Both the position numbers and the translations under genes were made by a program. From contig VEPB01000511.1 of NCBI GenBank assembly GCA_012026715.1, forward strand, positions 1 to 9,730: a stretch of 9,730 bases of DNA, read 5' to 3'. Shown here piece after piece: positions 1 to 5,777 of the stretch (the first letter of the stretch is position 1; every line of letters begins with the position of its first letter). The DNA comes from Methylococcaceae bacterium. GTDB lineage: Bacteria; Pseudomonadota; Gammaproteobacteria; Methylococcales; Methylococcaceae. Under the pieces are notes generated by a model that worked only from the letters and a program-made list of their open reading frames with translations, did not search any database and was not told where the DNA came from.

Positions 1-681
1 AACTGGCTCGCCACCGCGCAATGGGCGGCAAGGCTGCATCCGAACGGCTTGCTGGCGGATGTCGGCAGCGCCACCACGGGCCTAATCGAATTGGCCGACG
101 GCCGGCCGGTATCCCGCGGGTTCACAGATGCCGAACGGCTTCGCTACCAGGAGCTGGTCTACACCGGAATCGCCCGCACGCCCCTCATGGCGCTGGCCAA
201 CACCGTCCCTTGGCAAGGCGAGTGGGTCGGTGTCATGGCAGAACATTTCGCGACTACTGCGGACGTCTACCGGCTCACCGGCGAACTGCCCGATCACGCC
301 GATCAATTGCCGACGGCAGACAATGGCGACAAGACCTTGGCGGCCAGCGCCCGACGGCTGGCGCGGCTGATCGGTTGCGATGGCGACTCCGAAAGTCTGG
401 CTGATTTGCGCAAGCTGGCCCACTACTTCCGCGATCGTCAGCTCGATCTCATTCAAAAGGCCTGGTCCCGGCAGTTGTCCACCGGTGACCTGGAAGCGGA
501 CTGTTCCGTCATAGGCGCTGGCGCAGGACGGTTTCTGGTGCAAGAATTAGCAACACGCATGGGCCACCCTTACCAGGACATTGCCGATCTATTCCCGCCG
601 CCCCGGACACCGGGCTACCCCACCCTCGCCGACTGCGCACCGGCGGCGGCCATCGCCTGCCTGCTCAGGCTAACGCCATGA
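1..681 (+). CDS. MfnF-like hydantoinase/oxoprolinase-family protein (H4MPT-linked C1 transfer pathway protein), 5' partial
   Basis: The frame is open from the first base, so the gene starts upstream; 226 residues and the TGA are present. A motif of the ASKHA/hydantoinase-oxoprolinase fold, DVGSATTG, lies at visible residues 20-27. The downstream sequence, with TGIARTPLMAL at about 55-65 and a helical C-terminal half, resembles the family annotated in methylotrophs as a probable H4MPT-linked C1 transfer pathway protein. Archaeal MfnF belongs to that family and joins the aminomethylfuran unit to a tyramine-derived moiety in methanofuran synthesis. By analogy this protein would act in the cytosol in methylofuran assembly; that step is inferred, not seen. 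Family members are roughly 330-350 residues, so about 110 N-terminal residues are missing. The stop overlaps the pabB start (ATGA), suggesting translational coupling. One oddity is Gly where I expect Asp after the Thr pair of the motif. Recognition is from memory, with no search done. Confidence 0.82.
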   Translation, partial: NWLATAQWAARLHPNGLLADVGSATTGLIELADGRPVSRGFTDAERLRYQELVYTGIARTPLMALANTVPWQGEWVGVMAEHFATTADVYRLTGELPDHADQLPTADNGDKTLAASARRLARLIGCDGDSESLADLRKLAHYFRDRQLDLIQKAWSRQLSTGDLEADCSVIGAGAGRFLVQELATRMGHPYQDIADLFPPPRTPGYPTLADCAPAAAIACLLRLTP

Positions 682-2090
682 CCCTCTGTCAGCCTCGCAT
701 CGAAGAGTTGCCCTACTTCGAGGACAGCGCTGCGCTGTTCATGCCGTGGGCCGACCGGCGCTGGTCGGTATTTCTCGACAGCGGTTATCCTCATAGCCAT
801 CAGGGCCGGTATGACATCATGGCGGCTGACCCTTGGTGCACGCTGGTGACCCGCGGCAACCTGACGGAGATTCGCAACGGCGGACAGATCACGCTGTCGC
901 CGGACGATCCGTTCCGCCTGCTGCAGGAGCACCTCGGCGAGACCTGCGCCACGCTTGACGAATTGCCGTTCTGCGGGGGCGCCATCGGTTATTTCGGTTA
1001 CGATCTGGCGCGACGCCTGGAAAAACTGCCGGATCTGGCAGCGGACGACTCTGGCGCGCCAGACATGGTGATGGGAATCTACGACTGGGCGGTGGTGATC
1101 GATCATCTGCAACGCCGGAGCTGGCTGGTCGGTCTGGGGCGAGATCCGGCAACCGCCATCCGGTGGCCCTATCTGCTGCGTTCCTTCAGCCAGATCCAGA
1201 CCCTCGGCTGGCAACGGAGCGACTTCCACGTCCTGGGCGAAATCGAGGCGGGCATGAGCAAAGCCCATTACCGACAGGCCTTTGCCAGCATCCAACAGTA
1301 TATCCGCGACGGTGACTGCTACCAGGTCAATCTGACCCAGCGATTCTCCGCCTATTGCGAAGGCAACCCGTGGACCGCCTATCAGCTGCTGCGACAATTG
1401 AATCCGGCGCCATTCAGCGCCTACCTCAACTACCCACAGCTGCAGGTCCTCAGTTCCTCGCCGGAACGCTTCATCAAAGTCGCCGACAGCCAGGTCGAAA
1501 CCAAGCCGATCAAGGGAACCCGGCCGCGAGGCGACGATGCGGCCGCCGCCCTGCGGCACCGCCAGAATCTCGCCGCCAGCATCAAGGACCGGGCGGAAAA
1601 CCTGATGATCGTGGATCTGCTGCGCAACGACATCGGCAAGAGCTGCACGGCAGGATCGGTCCACGTGCCGGAACTGTTCGCCGTGGAAAGCTACGCCACC
1701 GTACACCATTTGGTCAGCACGGTGCGCGGCCGACTGGCACCCGGTCAGCACGCGCTCGGTCTACTGCGGGGCTGCTTCCCCGGAGGATCCATTACCGGAG
1801 CGCCCAAGATCCGCTCCATGCAGATCATCGAGGAACTGGAACCTTGCCGTCGCGGTGTCTATTGCGGCGCCATCGCCTATATCGGCCACGACGGCAACAT
1901 GGACAGCAACATCGCCATCCGTACGCTAACCCACGCCGACAACCGCATCCGCTTCTGGGCCGGCGGTGGCATCGTGGCGGATTCGGACCCCGAACTGGAA
2001 TACCAGGAGTGTTACCACAAGGCCGCAGCGCTGCTGGCCCTGCTAGAGCGCTTCCGAGTCCGCAAAATGGGGGAGCATGTGGGTCGTTAA
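678..2090 (+). CDS. pabB: Aminodeoxychorismate synthase component I (PabB)
   Basis: This 470-residue chorismate-binding enzyme converts chorismate plus ammonia, supplied by a glutaminase partner (PabA/TrpG), to 4-amino-4-deoxychorismate, the p-aminobenzoate precursor. The N-terminal domain covers about 1-180 and the catalytic domain about 190-465. Diagnostic motifs are LNPAPFSAYLNY near 240, PIKGTRPRG with Lys279, LLRNDIGK, GGSITGAPK and GGGIVADSDPELEYQE. A lysine in the PIKGT motif marks PabB; anthranilate synthase (TrpE) usually has alanine there. No PabA or PabC domain is fused and no pabA is present in the window. The ATG overlaps the upstream stop by 4 bp, with a weak AGG about 8 bases before it. 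Lying between MfnF- and MfnE-like genes, it probably supplies p-aminobenzoate for H4MPT as well as folate. The family is certain; the H4MPT emphasis is inferred. Confidence 0.95.
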   Translation: MTLCQPRIEELPYFEDSAALFMPWADRRWSVFLDSGYPHSHQGRYDIMAADPWCTLVTRGNLTEIRNGGQITLSPDDPFRLLQEHLGETCATLDELPFCGGAIGYFGYDLARRLEKLPDLAADDSGAPDMVMGIYDWAVVIDHLQRRSWLVGLGRDPATAIRWPYLLRSFSQIQTLGWQRSDFHVLGEIEAGMSKAHYRQAFASIQQYIRDGDCYQVNLTQRFSAYCEGNPWTAYQLLRQLNPAPFSAYLNYPQLQVLSSSPERFIKVADSQVETKPIKGTRPRGDDAAAALRHRQNLAASIKDRAENLMIVDLLRNDIGKSCTAGSVHVPELFAVESYATVHHLVSTVRGRLAPGQHALGLLRGCFPGGSITGAPKIRSMQIIEELEPCRRGVYCGAIAYIGHDGNMDSNIAIRTLTHADNRIRFWAGGGIVADSDPELEYQECYHKAAALLALLERFRVRKMGEHVGR

Positions 2091-2670
2091 GCTGGGCGGC
2101 AGCCTGGCTTATAGCAAGGAATTGCCGCGCTGGCTGGAGACCCTTGCTCGATTGCCGGTGGTGGTCGTGCCGGGTGGAGGGCCCTTTGCGGATACCGTGC
2201 GCGACGCCCAAAAGCGGATTGGTTTCTCCGATCAGGTTGCGCATGAAATGGCGCTGCTGGCGATGCAACAGTACGGCCGGATGCTGGCAGCGGCGTCGGA
2301 CGGCTTAGGCTTTCTGAAGTCAATCGAACCGCAGAACCTGCCTGCGGTGTGGCTTCCTGCTCCGGACGCATTGAACTACCCGGAAATCCCCGCATCGTGG
2401 GAGGTAACGTCGGACAGCCTGGCGCTTTGGCTCGCATCCCGGGTGGGAGCTGAGTATCTCTTGCTGGTGAAGGGTGGCTGGACGTCAATGGACGAACCAG
2501 GAGAAATCTCGGCAATCGAGCTGAACCGAACCGGAGTGGTAGACGGGGCGTTCCCCGGCTTCTTCCGTCGCTACGGCATCACCTGCGGGGTGTGCGGGGC
2601 CGCCGACCACGCGCGGCTTACTGAAGCGGGCACCAGCCCGGCAGGCCGGTTCACCCGCATAGCCGATTGA
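2077..2670 (+). CDS. MfnE-like amino-acid-kinase-fold protein (furan phosphate kinase candidate)
   Basis: This 197-residue protein has the amino-acid-kinase fold. The N-terminal strand and loop carry VVKLGGS (residues 3-9), followed by VVVVPGGGPFAD (28-39), WEVTSDSLALWLA (108-120), LLLVK (128-132) and VVDGAFPGF (154-162). The TSDS-A-W pattern and the short length fit the archaeal MfnE group, which phosphorylates aminomethylfuran phosphate to the diphosphate used by MfnF. Methylotrophs carry a homologue in their C1-cofactor clusters. The start is fixed by the GGS loop lying only a few residues in; a GGGGAG sequence sits directly before the ATG with only one base between them. It overlaps the end of pabB by 14 bp, so the two are probably coupled. 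A MfnF-like gene in the same operon supports methylofuran synthesis. The kinase fold is secure; the substrate is inferred. The stop lies 18 bp from the convergent chemoreceptor gene. Confidence 0.83.
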   Translation: MWVVKLGGSLAYSKELPRWLETLARLPVVVVPGGGPFADTVRDAQKRIGFSDQVAHEMALLAMQQYGRMLAAASDGLGFLKSIEPQNLPAVWLPAPDALNYPEIPASWEVTSDSLALWLASRVGAEYLLLVKGGWTSMDEPGEISAIELNRTGVVDGAFPGFFRRYGITCGVCGAADHARLTEAGTSPAGRFTRIAD

Positions 2671-2688
2671 ATCGGCCCGGCGCGAGAA

Positions 2689-3906
2689 CTATCGAACCGC
2701 AACCGCGACCGCTTCGATCAGCCGCCGCATCCGCTCTGCCGCATCAGGATTTCCTTGCCCGGCCTCCGGCGCCTCGACGATTCTGGTCGCGATCCGGGCC
2801 AAGACCGACAGTTGGTCGCATGATCGCGCCAGCAATTCCGAGACCTCGTGCTGGAACTGCAGCTGCGTCGTCATCCCCGCCAGTTCCCGTTCGACCCGTT
2901 CGGTGCTTTCCATCAGGTTCCGGGTCGTCCGCTTGACACCTTCGTCCATTTCCCCAAGTTGGTTCATCATGAGTTCAACGCTCTTCTTGGAATGCAAGGC
3001 GAAGTTCATGTCTTTCGAGGAAATCTCCAGCAGCGCTTCGTCAGCGACCTTAAGGGAGTGGCTCACGCTTCCCACCAGATCCTTGATCTGATCGGCGAAT
3101 TCGTTGGACAAAACCGATAGTTTGCGGACTTCGTCCGCGACCACGGCAAACCCTCTTCCTGCCTCACCGGCGCGAGCCGCCTCGATGGCCGCGTTCAGTG
3201 CCAACAGATTAGTTTGATCTGCAATATCGCGCAGAGGACTGAGAGCATCCAAAATCCGGCCGACGTCCCGTTTGACGTCATCCATCCGCTCGCACAGTTC
3301 CATGGCCGTCTTGGCGTTCTGGACGATATTGTCCACCAGCATGGATAAGGTTGCGGAGGTATCGTCGAGGAATCCCTTGAGCGTTACGCGTTCCCGGAAA
3401 CTGAGGGTCTTGCGGACTGAAACGTCCCCGCCGCTGCCAAAAACATCACCCTGGCACGCATTCAGCGACACCACCATCTCGTGCTGACCGTGATAAGCGG
3501 ACTCCAATCCGGAAAGACCATCCACCAGATGATCGAGCCCAGCGGCGAGCGCATCCCGCGCCTGACAAAGATCAGACGAAATCCGGCCGGTTTGATTGGA
3601 CAGCTGCCCGCCTAGGGACTCCATGATGCCCTGCAATTCCGTCGACAAACCCGGCCATGGATCTGCGGTGTTCCCGATTTCCTCGGTATCACGCGCTGCG
3701 GCAACGGGCCGACCTTGGCGAACCAACAGCCATCCCCACGCCCCACTGATTCCGACCAGCAGCGCAAATTCCAAGAAACCTTGCATCGCGGACGGTGCCA
3801 ACCACCGCACTAGGCCCCAACACACCAAACTCACGACGGTGACGACCACACCGGAAACCGCGGCACGACGGTCGATCGGTAACGGGAAAGCAGCTATCGC
3901 CATCAT
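2689..3906 (-). CDS. Membrane-anchored methyl-accepting chemotaxis-type signalling protein
   Basis: With the start chosen here the protein has 405 residues. Two hydrophobic segments (about 15-37 and 43-63), separated by only a few residues, anchor a long cytoplasmic helical region. The signalling hairpin, about 228-263, has DQTNLLALNAAIEAARAGE followed by AGRGFAVVADEVRKLS, nearly the MCP consensus that contacts CheA and CheW. No periplasmic sensor, HAMP, PAS or other input domain is visible, so it is not a classical receptor; it may sense a cytoplasmic or membrane cue or act as a scaffold. The frame is open up to an ATG at 4011, but that codon abuts the T-run of a terminator and has no ribosome site. 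ATG 3906 (or 3903) is preceded by a GGAAGAGAGAG purine run and directly precedes the first membrane segment. No che gene is in the window. The STAS gene lies upstream on the same strand beyond a terminator. Confidence 0.88.
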   Translation of the reverse strand: MMAIAAFPLPIDRRAAVSGVVVTVVSLVCWGLVRWLAPSAMQGFLEFALLVGISGAWGWLLVRQGRPVAAARDTEEIGNTADPWPGLSTELQGIMESLGGQLSNQTGRISSDLCQARDALAAGLDHLVDGLSGLESAYHGQHEMVVSLNACQGDVFGSGGDVSVRKTLSFRERVTLKGFLDDTSATLSMLVDNIVQNAKTAMELCERMDDVKRDVGRILDALSPLRDIADQTNLLALNAAIEAARAGEAGRGFAVVADEVRKLSVLSNEFADQIKDLVGSVSHSLKVADEALLEISSKDMNFALHSKKSVELMMNQLGEMDEGVKRTTRNLMESTERVERELAGMTTQLQFQHEVSELLARSCDQLSVLARIATRIVEAPEAGQGNPDAAERMRRLIEAVAVAVR

Positions 3907-4014
3907 CAATACTCTCTCTTCCGGACAACGACTACAGGAAACCCCACTCCCAGCCGCCCTGAATCGGACAACGTTAGGGCCAAGACTAGTCGAAACCTTC
4001 CTGCCGCGCATGGC

Positions 4015-4040
4015 AAAAGATCGGCGCCAGGGCGCCGATC
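4015..4040 (-). terminator. Rho-independent terminator after the STAS gene
   Basis: Read on the minus strand, GATCGGCGC, a CCTG loop and the perfect complement GCGCCGATC are followed at once by TTTT. The stem has 9 GC-rich base pairs and begins 22 bases after the STAS stop codon. It separates the STAS gene from the chemoreceptor gene, so the latter probably has its own promoter. It also argues against the chemoreceptor starting at the in-frame ATG at 4011. Confidence 0.85.
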
Positions 4041-4061
4041 GGCCGCCCCTCAGGCTGAGAT

Positions 4062-4367
4062 TCAGCTGATGCTGAACAACTTGTTGAAGTTAGCAATCTC
4101 GAGAATTTGCCGAATGTTTTCCCGACATCCGGTAATCGCTATGGAAGCGCCTTTCTGGCTAGCGCGGTCTTTCAGGAGCAACAGGATGCCCAAGGCGGAA
4201 CTGTCGAGGTAATCAACATCCCTGAGATTGATCTCGATCTCCGTCAGGTCGTTTTCCTGCAACAATCGCTGAGTCGATTCCCGAAACTCCTTGTGCAAGG
4301 TGAAATCAAAACGCCCCACCAGGGTCACGGTGGCCTTTTGATTCGCAATGTGGCTGTGAATGCTCAT
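4062..4367 (-). CDS. STAS-domain anti-sigma factor antagonist, HsbA/CrsA-like
   Basis: This is a single-domain STAS protein of 101 residues. Strand VTLVGRFDF (14-22), LTEIEINLRDVDYLDSSALGILLLL (41-65) and a C-terminal helix NIRQILEIANFNKLFSIS are all typical. DSSALG at 55-60 carries the serine pair phosphorylated in partner-switching antagonists such as SpoIIAA. The RFDF-HKEFR start, DYLDSSALG-LLLL core and KILxIANFxKLF-like end resemble, from memory, HsbA of Pseudomonas and CrsA of Shewanella. Those are phosphorylation-controlled switches working with a response regulator that has kinase and phosphatase domains. No such partner, sigma factor or anti-sigma factor lies beside it. It is cytosolic. 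Upstream on the minus strand there is only a weak GAG ribosome site. It is bounded by terminators on both sides, so it is probably monocistronic. An MlaB-type lipid-transport STAS role is less likely, as no mla gene is present. Confidence 0.88.
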   Translation of the reverse strand: MSIHSHIANQKATVTLVGRFDFTLHKEFRESTQRLLQENDLTEIEINLRDVDYLDSSALGILLLLKDRASQKGASIAITGCRENIRQILEIANFNKLFSIS

Positions 4368-4462
4368 GGAATGATCTCAACTGACGATGACACAACCGGG
4401 CTACGGCTTCCCGACTAATCTTAGTACGGTTGGAAAGATAGCAAGCCCGGCAGACTGGACAC

Positions 4463-4497
4463 AAAAAAGCCCGAACACCATGGGTGTTCGGGCTTTT
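4463..4497 (-). terminator. Strong, possibly bidirectional, rho-independent terminator
   Basis: AAAAGCCCGAACACC and its exact complement GGTGTTCGGGCTTTT form a 15-bp stem around a 3-base loop at 4480-4482. On the minus strand the stem's GC part is followed by six T residues, which ends the small lipoprotein transcript about 110 bases after its stop codon. On the plus strand four T residues follow, so it may also block readthrough from the other side. Confidence 0.9.
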
Positions 4498-4604
4498 CAA
4501 CATTCAATCCTGAATCCCTGGCCTACTCGTTATTGTATTCGGCTACCCGCCCGAATGCGGGTCTACCGCGTCCAAGGATAACAACTCAAAATTGAAACAA
4601 AGAC

Positions 4605-4727
4605 TTACAGAGGAGCGCTGGAAGAATAGCTCACTTTCTGCTTGTCACCGTCGGGAGAGTTACCGCAACCAACCATCGCAACGGACAACAGGGCAACACT
4701 GATAGCGCACAGTACGATCTTTTTCAT
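4605..4727 (-). CDS. Very small predicted lipoprotein, 40 residues
   Basis: Read directly from the minus strand, this 40-residue ORF begins MKKIVLCAIS, continues with the hydrophobic run VALLSVAMVG, and reaches Cys21 followed by GNSPDGDKQKVSYSSSAPL and a TAA stop. The positive n-region, hydrophobic core and MVGC lipobox predict signal peptidase II cleavage, leaving a 20-residue acylated peptide. Glycine at +2, not aspartate, favours sorting to the outer membrane. A GGAGGA ribosome site lies four bases before the ATG. A promoter candidate sits upstream and a strong terminator downstream, so it looks like a complete, well-expressed gene. Size and type recall entericidin-class small lipoproteins, but the mature part shows no similarity I can name. 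Function is unknown. A remnant of a larger lipoprotein is possible, though the signals are intact and argue against decay. Confidence 0.85.
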   Translation of the reverse strand: MKKIVLCAISVALLSVAMVGCGNSPDGDKQKVSYSSSAPL

Positions 4728-4761
4728 AAATCCTCCTCTATCATTTTATGGAACAAACATG

Positions 4762-4808
4762 ATCTTCTTTTGATAGTGCCAAAGGCACGGCGCTTTTATA
4801 AAGAAGAT
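4762..4808. repeat. Inverted repeat around the -10 region of the lipoprotein promoter
   Basis: ATCTTCTTT at 4762-4770 and its exact complement AAAGAAGAT at 4800-4808 flank a smaller perfect hairpin, GTGCC-AAA-GGCAC at 4776-4788. One 9-bp arm falls in the spacer between the -35 and -10 boxes, so it would not be in the transcript. The pair may be a DNA-level operator or chance in AT-rich sequence. The inner hairpin lies near the predicted transcription start. Confidence 0.45.
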
Positions 4809-4823
4809 TCCGTCAAAATGCAA
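4795..4823 (-). promoter_or_regulatory. Candidate sigma-70 promoter of the small lipoprotein gene
   Basis: On the minus strand TTGCAT (-35) and TATAAA (-10) are separated by 17 bases. The -10 box matches five of six consensus positions; the -35 box matches the TTG core. The predicted start lies about 55-60 bases before the lipoprotein ATG. The region is AT-rich compared with its surroundings. The candidate is judged by eye. Confidence 0.55.
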
Positions 4824-4845
4824 TAGTCGAAATCCGCCCCTCCGA

Positions 4846-5703
4846 TCACCGCTCAGCCGCCAACGCAAGCCGCAATTTTTTCAGAGCGCCGTTCTCGATC
4901 TGGCGAATTCGCTCGGCCGACACCCGATGCCGCTCAGCCAGATCGTGGAGGGTCGACTTCTCTTCATTAAGCCAACGACACGCCAGAAAGTCGCGGCTAC
5001 GCTCGTCGAGGTCGGCCAGCGCATCCGCCAGTCGCGCCTGTTGGCGGGAATCCCACTGGTCGTCCGCAATGATGTAGGCTGGATCGTCACTGGATCGGCT
5101 CAGGTACTGGGCCGGCGCCAGCACGTCTCGCTCGTCGCCCTCGTCTTCCAGCGGTTCGAACGGTACATCCTGACCGGCCAGGCGATTTTCCATCTCGTAG
5201 ACCGCATCAACATCCAGCCCGAGATCTTCGGCCACTGCGCTGGCCTCCTCATGGCTGAACCAACCCAAACGGTTCTTGAACTTTCGCAGATTGAAGAAAA
5301 GCTTACGCTGAGCCTTGGTGGTCGCAACCTTGACGATACGCCAATTTTGAATGATGAACTCGTGAATTTCGGCGCGAATCCAATGGACGGCGAAAGAAAC
5401 CAAGCGCACCCCGACGTCTGGATCATAGCGTTTGACCGCCTTCATCAAGCCAATGTTGCCTTCCTGGATCAAATCCGGCAGTGGTAACCCGTACCCCAGG
5501 TAACCGCGGGCAATGTGGACGACGAAACGAAGGTTGGCCATCACCAACTGACGCGCCGCGTCCAAGTCGTTTTCATCGCGAAAGCGGCGGGCTAAGGCCG
5601 TTTCCTGTTCGGCGTCGAGCCGCGGAAATACATTGACCGATCCGATGTAATTATCGATGGAACCCAAGGATAGGTTGGCCGGCAATGCCAAAGCGTGACT
5701 CAT
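4846..5703 (-). CDS. rpoH: RNA polymerase heat-shock sigma factor RpoH (sigma-32)
   Basis: This 285-residue sigma-70-family protein is essentially the same length as E. coli RpoH (284). Region 1.2-like sequence lies at about 15-45 and region 2.1-2.2 at about 45-95, with LPDLIQEGNIGLMKAVKRYDP. Region 2.3-3.0 includes RLVSFAVHWIRAEIHEFI at 100-117. The RpoH box QRKLFFNLRKFK at 132-143 is the signature separating RpoH from housekeeping and stationary-phase sigma factors. Region 4.2 holds the helix-turn-helix TLHDLAERHRVSAERIRQIE at 251-270. It directs RNA polymerase to heat-shock promoters and is normally held in check by DnaK and FtsH. GGGAGA, five bases before the ATG, supports the start. A perfect CIRCE element lies 32 bp upstream of the ATG, so HrcA repression is predicted. 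No clear terminator follows; limited readthrough into the lipoprotein gene is possible. Confidence 0.97.
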   Translation of the reverse strand: MSHALALPANLSLGSIDNYIGSVNVFPRLDAEQETALARRFRDENDLDAARQLVMANLRFVVHIARGYLGYGLPLPDLIQEGNIGLMKAVKRYDPDVGVRLVSFAVHWIRAEIHEFIIQNWRIVKVATTKAQRKLFFNLRKFKNRLGWFSHEEASAVAEDLGLDVDAVYEMENRLAGQDVPFEPLEDEGDERDVLAPAQYLSRSSDDPAYIIADDQWDSRQQARLADALADLDERSRDFLACRWLNEEKSTLHDLAERHRVSAERIRQIENGALKKLRLALAAER

Positions 5704-5731
5704 GATGATCTCCCAAACAGATTGGCGCCCA

Positions 5732-5761
5732 ATATTAGCACTCCAGCCATTTGAGTGCTAA
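5732..5761 (-). promoter_or_regulatory. Candidate sigma-70-type promoter of rpoH inside CIRCE
   Basis: The CIRCE arms themselves give TTAGCA (-35, 5756-5761) and TAATAT (-10, 5732-5737) with an 18-base spacer, each matching four of six consensus positions. A start about seven bases later would leave a leader of roughly 20-25 bases before the ATG, containing the GGGAGA ribosome site. Bound HrcA would cover both boxes. It is an alternative or addition to the sigma-E-like candidate. Confidence 0.35.
5735..5761 (-). promoter_or_regulatory. CIRCE operator (HrcA-binding site) in front of rpoH
   Basis: TTAGCACTC (5735-5743) and GAGTGCTAA (5753-5761) are separated by exactly nine bases, an exact match to the CIRCE consensus bound by the heat-shock repressor HrcA, which usually controls groESL and dnaK. 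Here it lies 32 bp before the rpoH start codon and about 200 bp before the divergent membrane protein gene, so rpoH is the likely target. Another GAGTG-CTAA-CACTC inverted repeat at 5753-5766 shares the outer arm. hrcA itself is not in the window. Confidence 0.95.
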
Positions 5762-5777
5762 CACTCGTATCGGTTCC
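5750..5777 (-). promoter_or_regulatory. Candidate sigma-E-type promoter of rpoH, overlapped by CIRCE
   Basis: On the minus strand GGAACC (5772-5777) and TCAAA (5750-5754) are 17 bases apart, close to the extracytoplasmic-stress sigma-E pattern GGAACTT-N16-TCAAA. E. coli rpoH has a sigma-E-dependent promoter, so one here is plausible. The -10 box lies inside CIRCE, so HrcA would block it. The last two bases of the -35 heptamer do not match, so this is tentative. Confidence 0.4.

Noticed and set aside
615..1751. Long minus-strand open frame (378 codons) opposite pabB
   Set aside because: It lies antisense to clear PabB motifs; the GC-rich codons of pabB keep the opposite frame open. No ribosome site or recognisable domain was seen.
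1355..2308. Plus-strand open frame of 317 codons within pabB
   Set aside because: It is a shifted frame inside PabB; pabB has all catalytic motifs in its own frame, so no frameshift needs to be invoked.
2662..2676. Hairpin GCCGAT-TGA-ATCGGC at the end of the MfnE-like gene
   Set aside because: The stem is short and includes the stop codon. No U-run follows on either strand, so a terminator between the convergent genes cannot be supported.
3907..4011. N-terminal extension of the chemoreceptor to ATG 4011
   Set aside because: The ATG is four bases from the T-run of the STAS terminator and has no ribosome site; the internal ATG at 3906 has a purine-rich site and precedes the first membrane helix.
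4414..4425. ACTAA-TC-TTAGT inverted repeat upstream of the STAS gene as an operator
   Set aside because: Five-base arms are easily expected by chance, and no promoter could be placed convincingly around them.
4545..4562. Hairpin ACCCGC-CCGAAT-GCGGGT downstream of the lipoprotein gene
   Set aside because: It is a 6-bp stem without a T-run; the strong terminator at 4463-4497 already explains transcript ending. No second copy was noticed in the window.
5704..5733. RNA thermometer in the rpoH leader
   Set aside because: The leader is short; only a 5-bp ATTGG-CGC-CCAAT hairpin and a 4-bp CCAA/TTGG pairing near the ribosome site can be drawn, too weak to claim without folding and conservation data.
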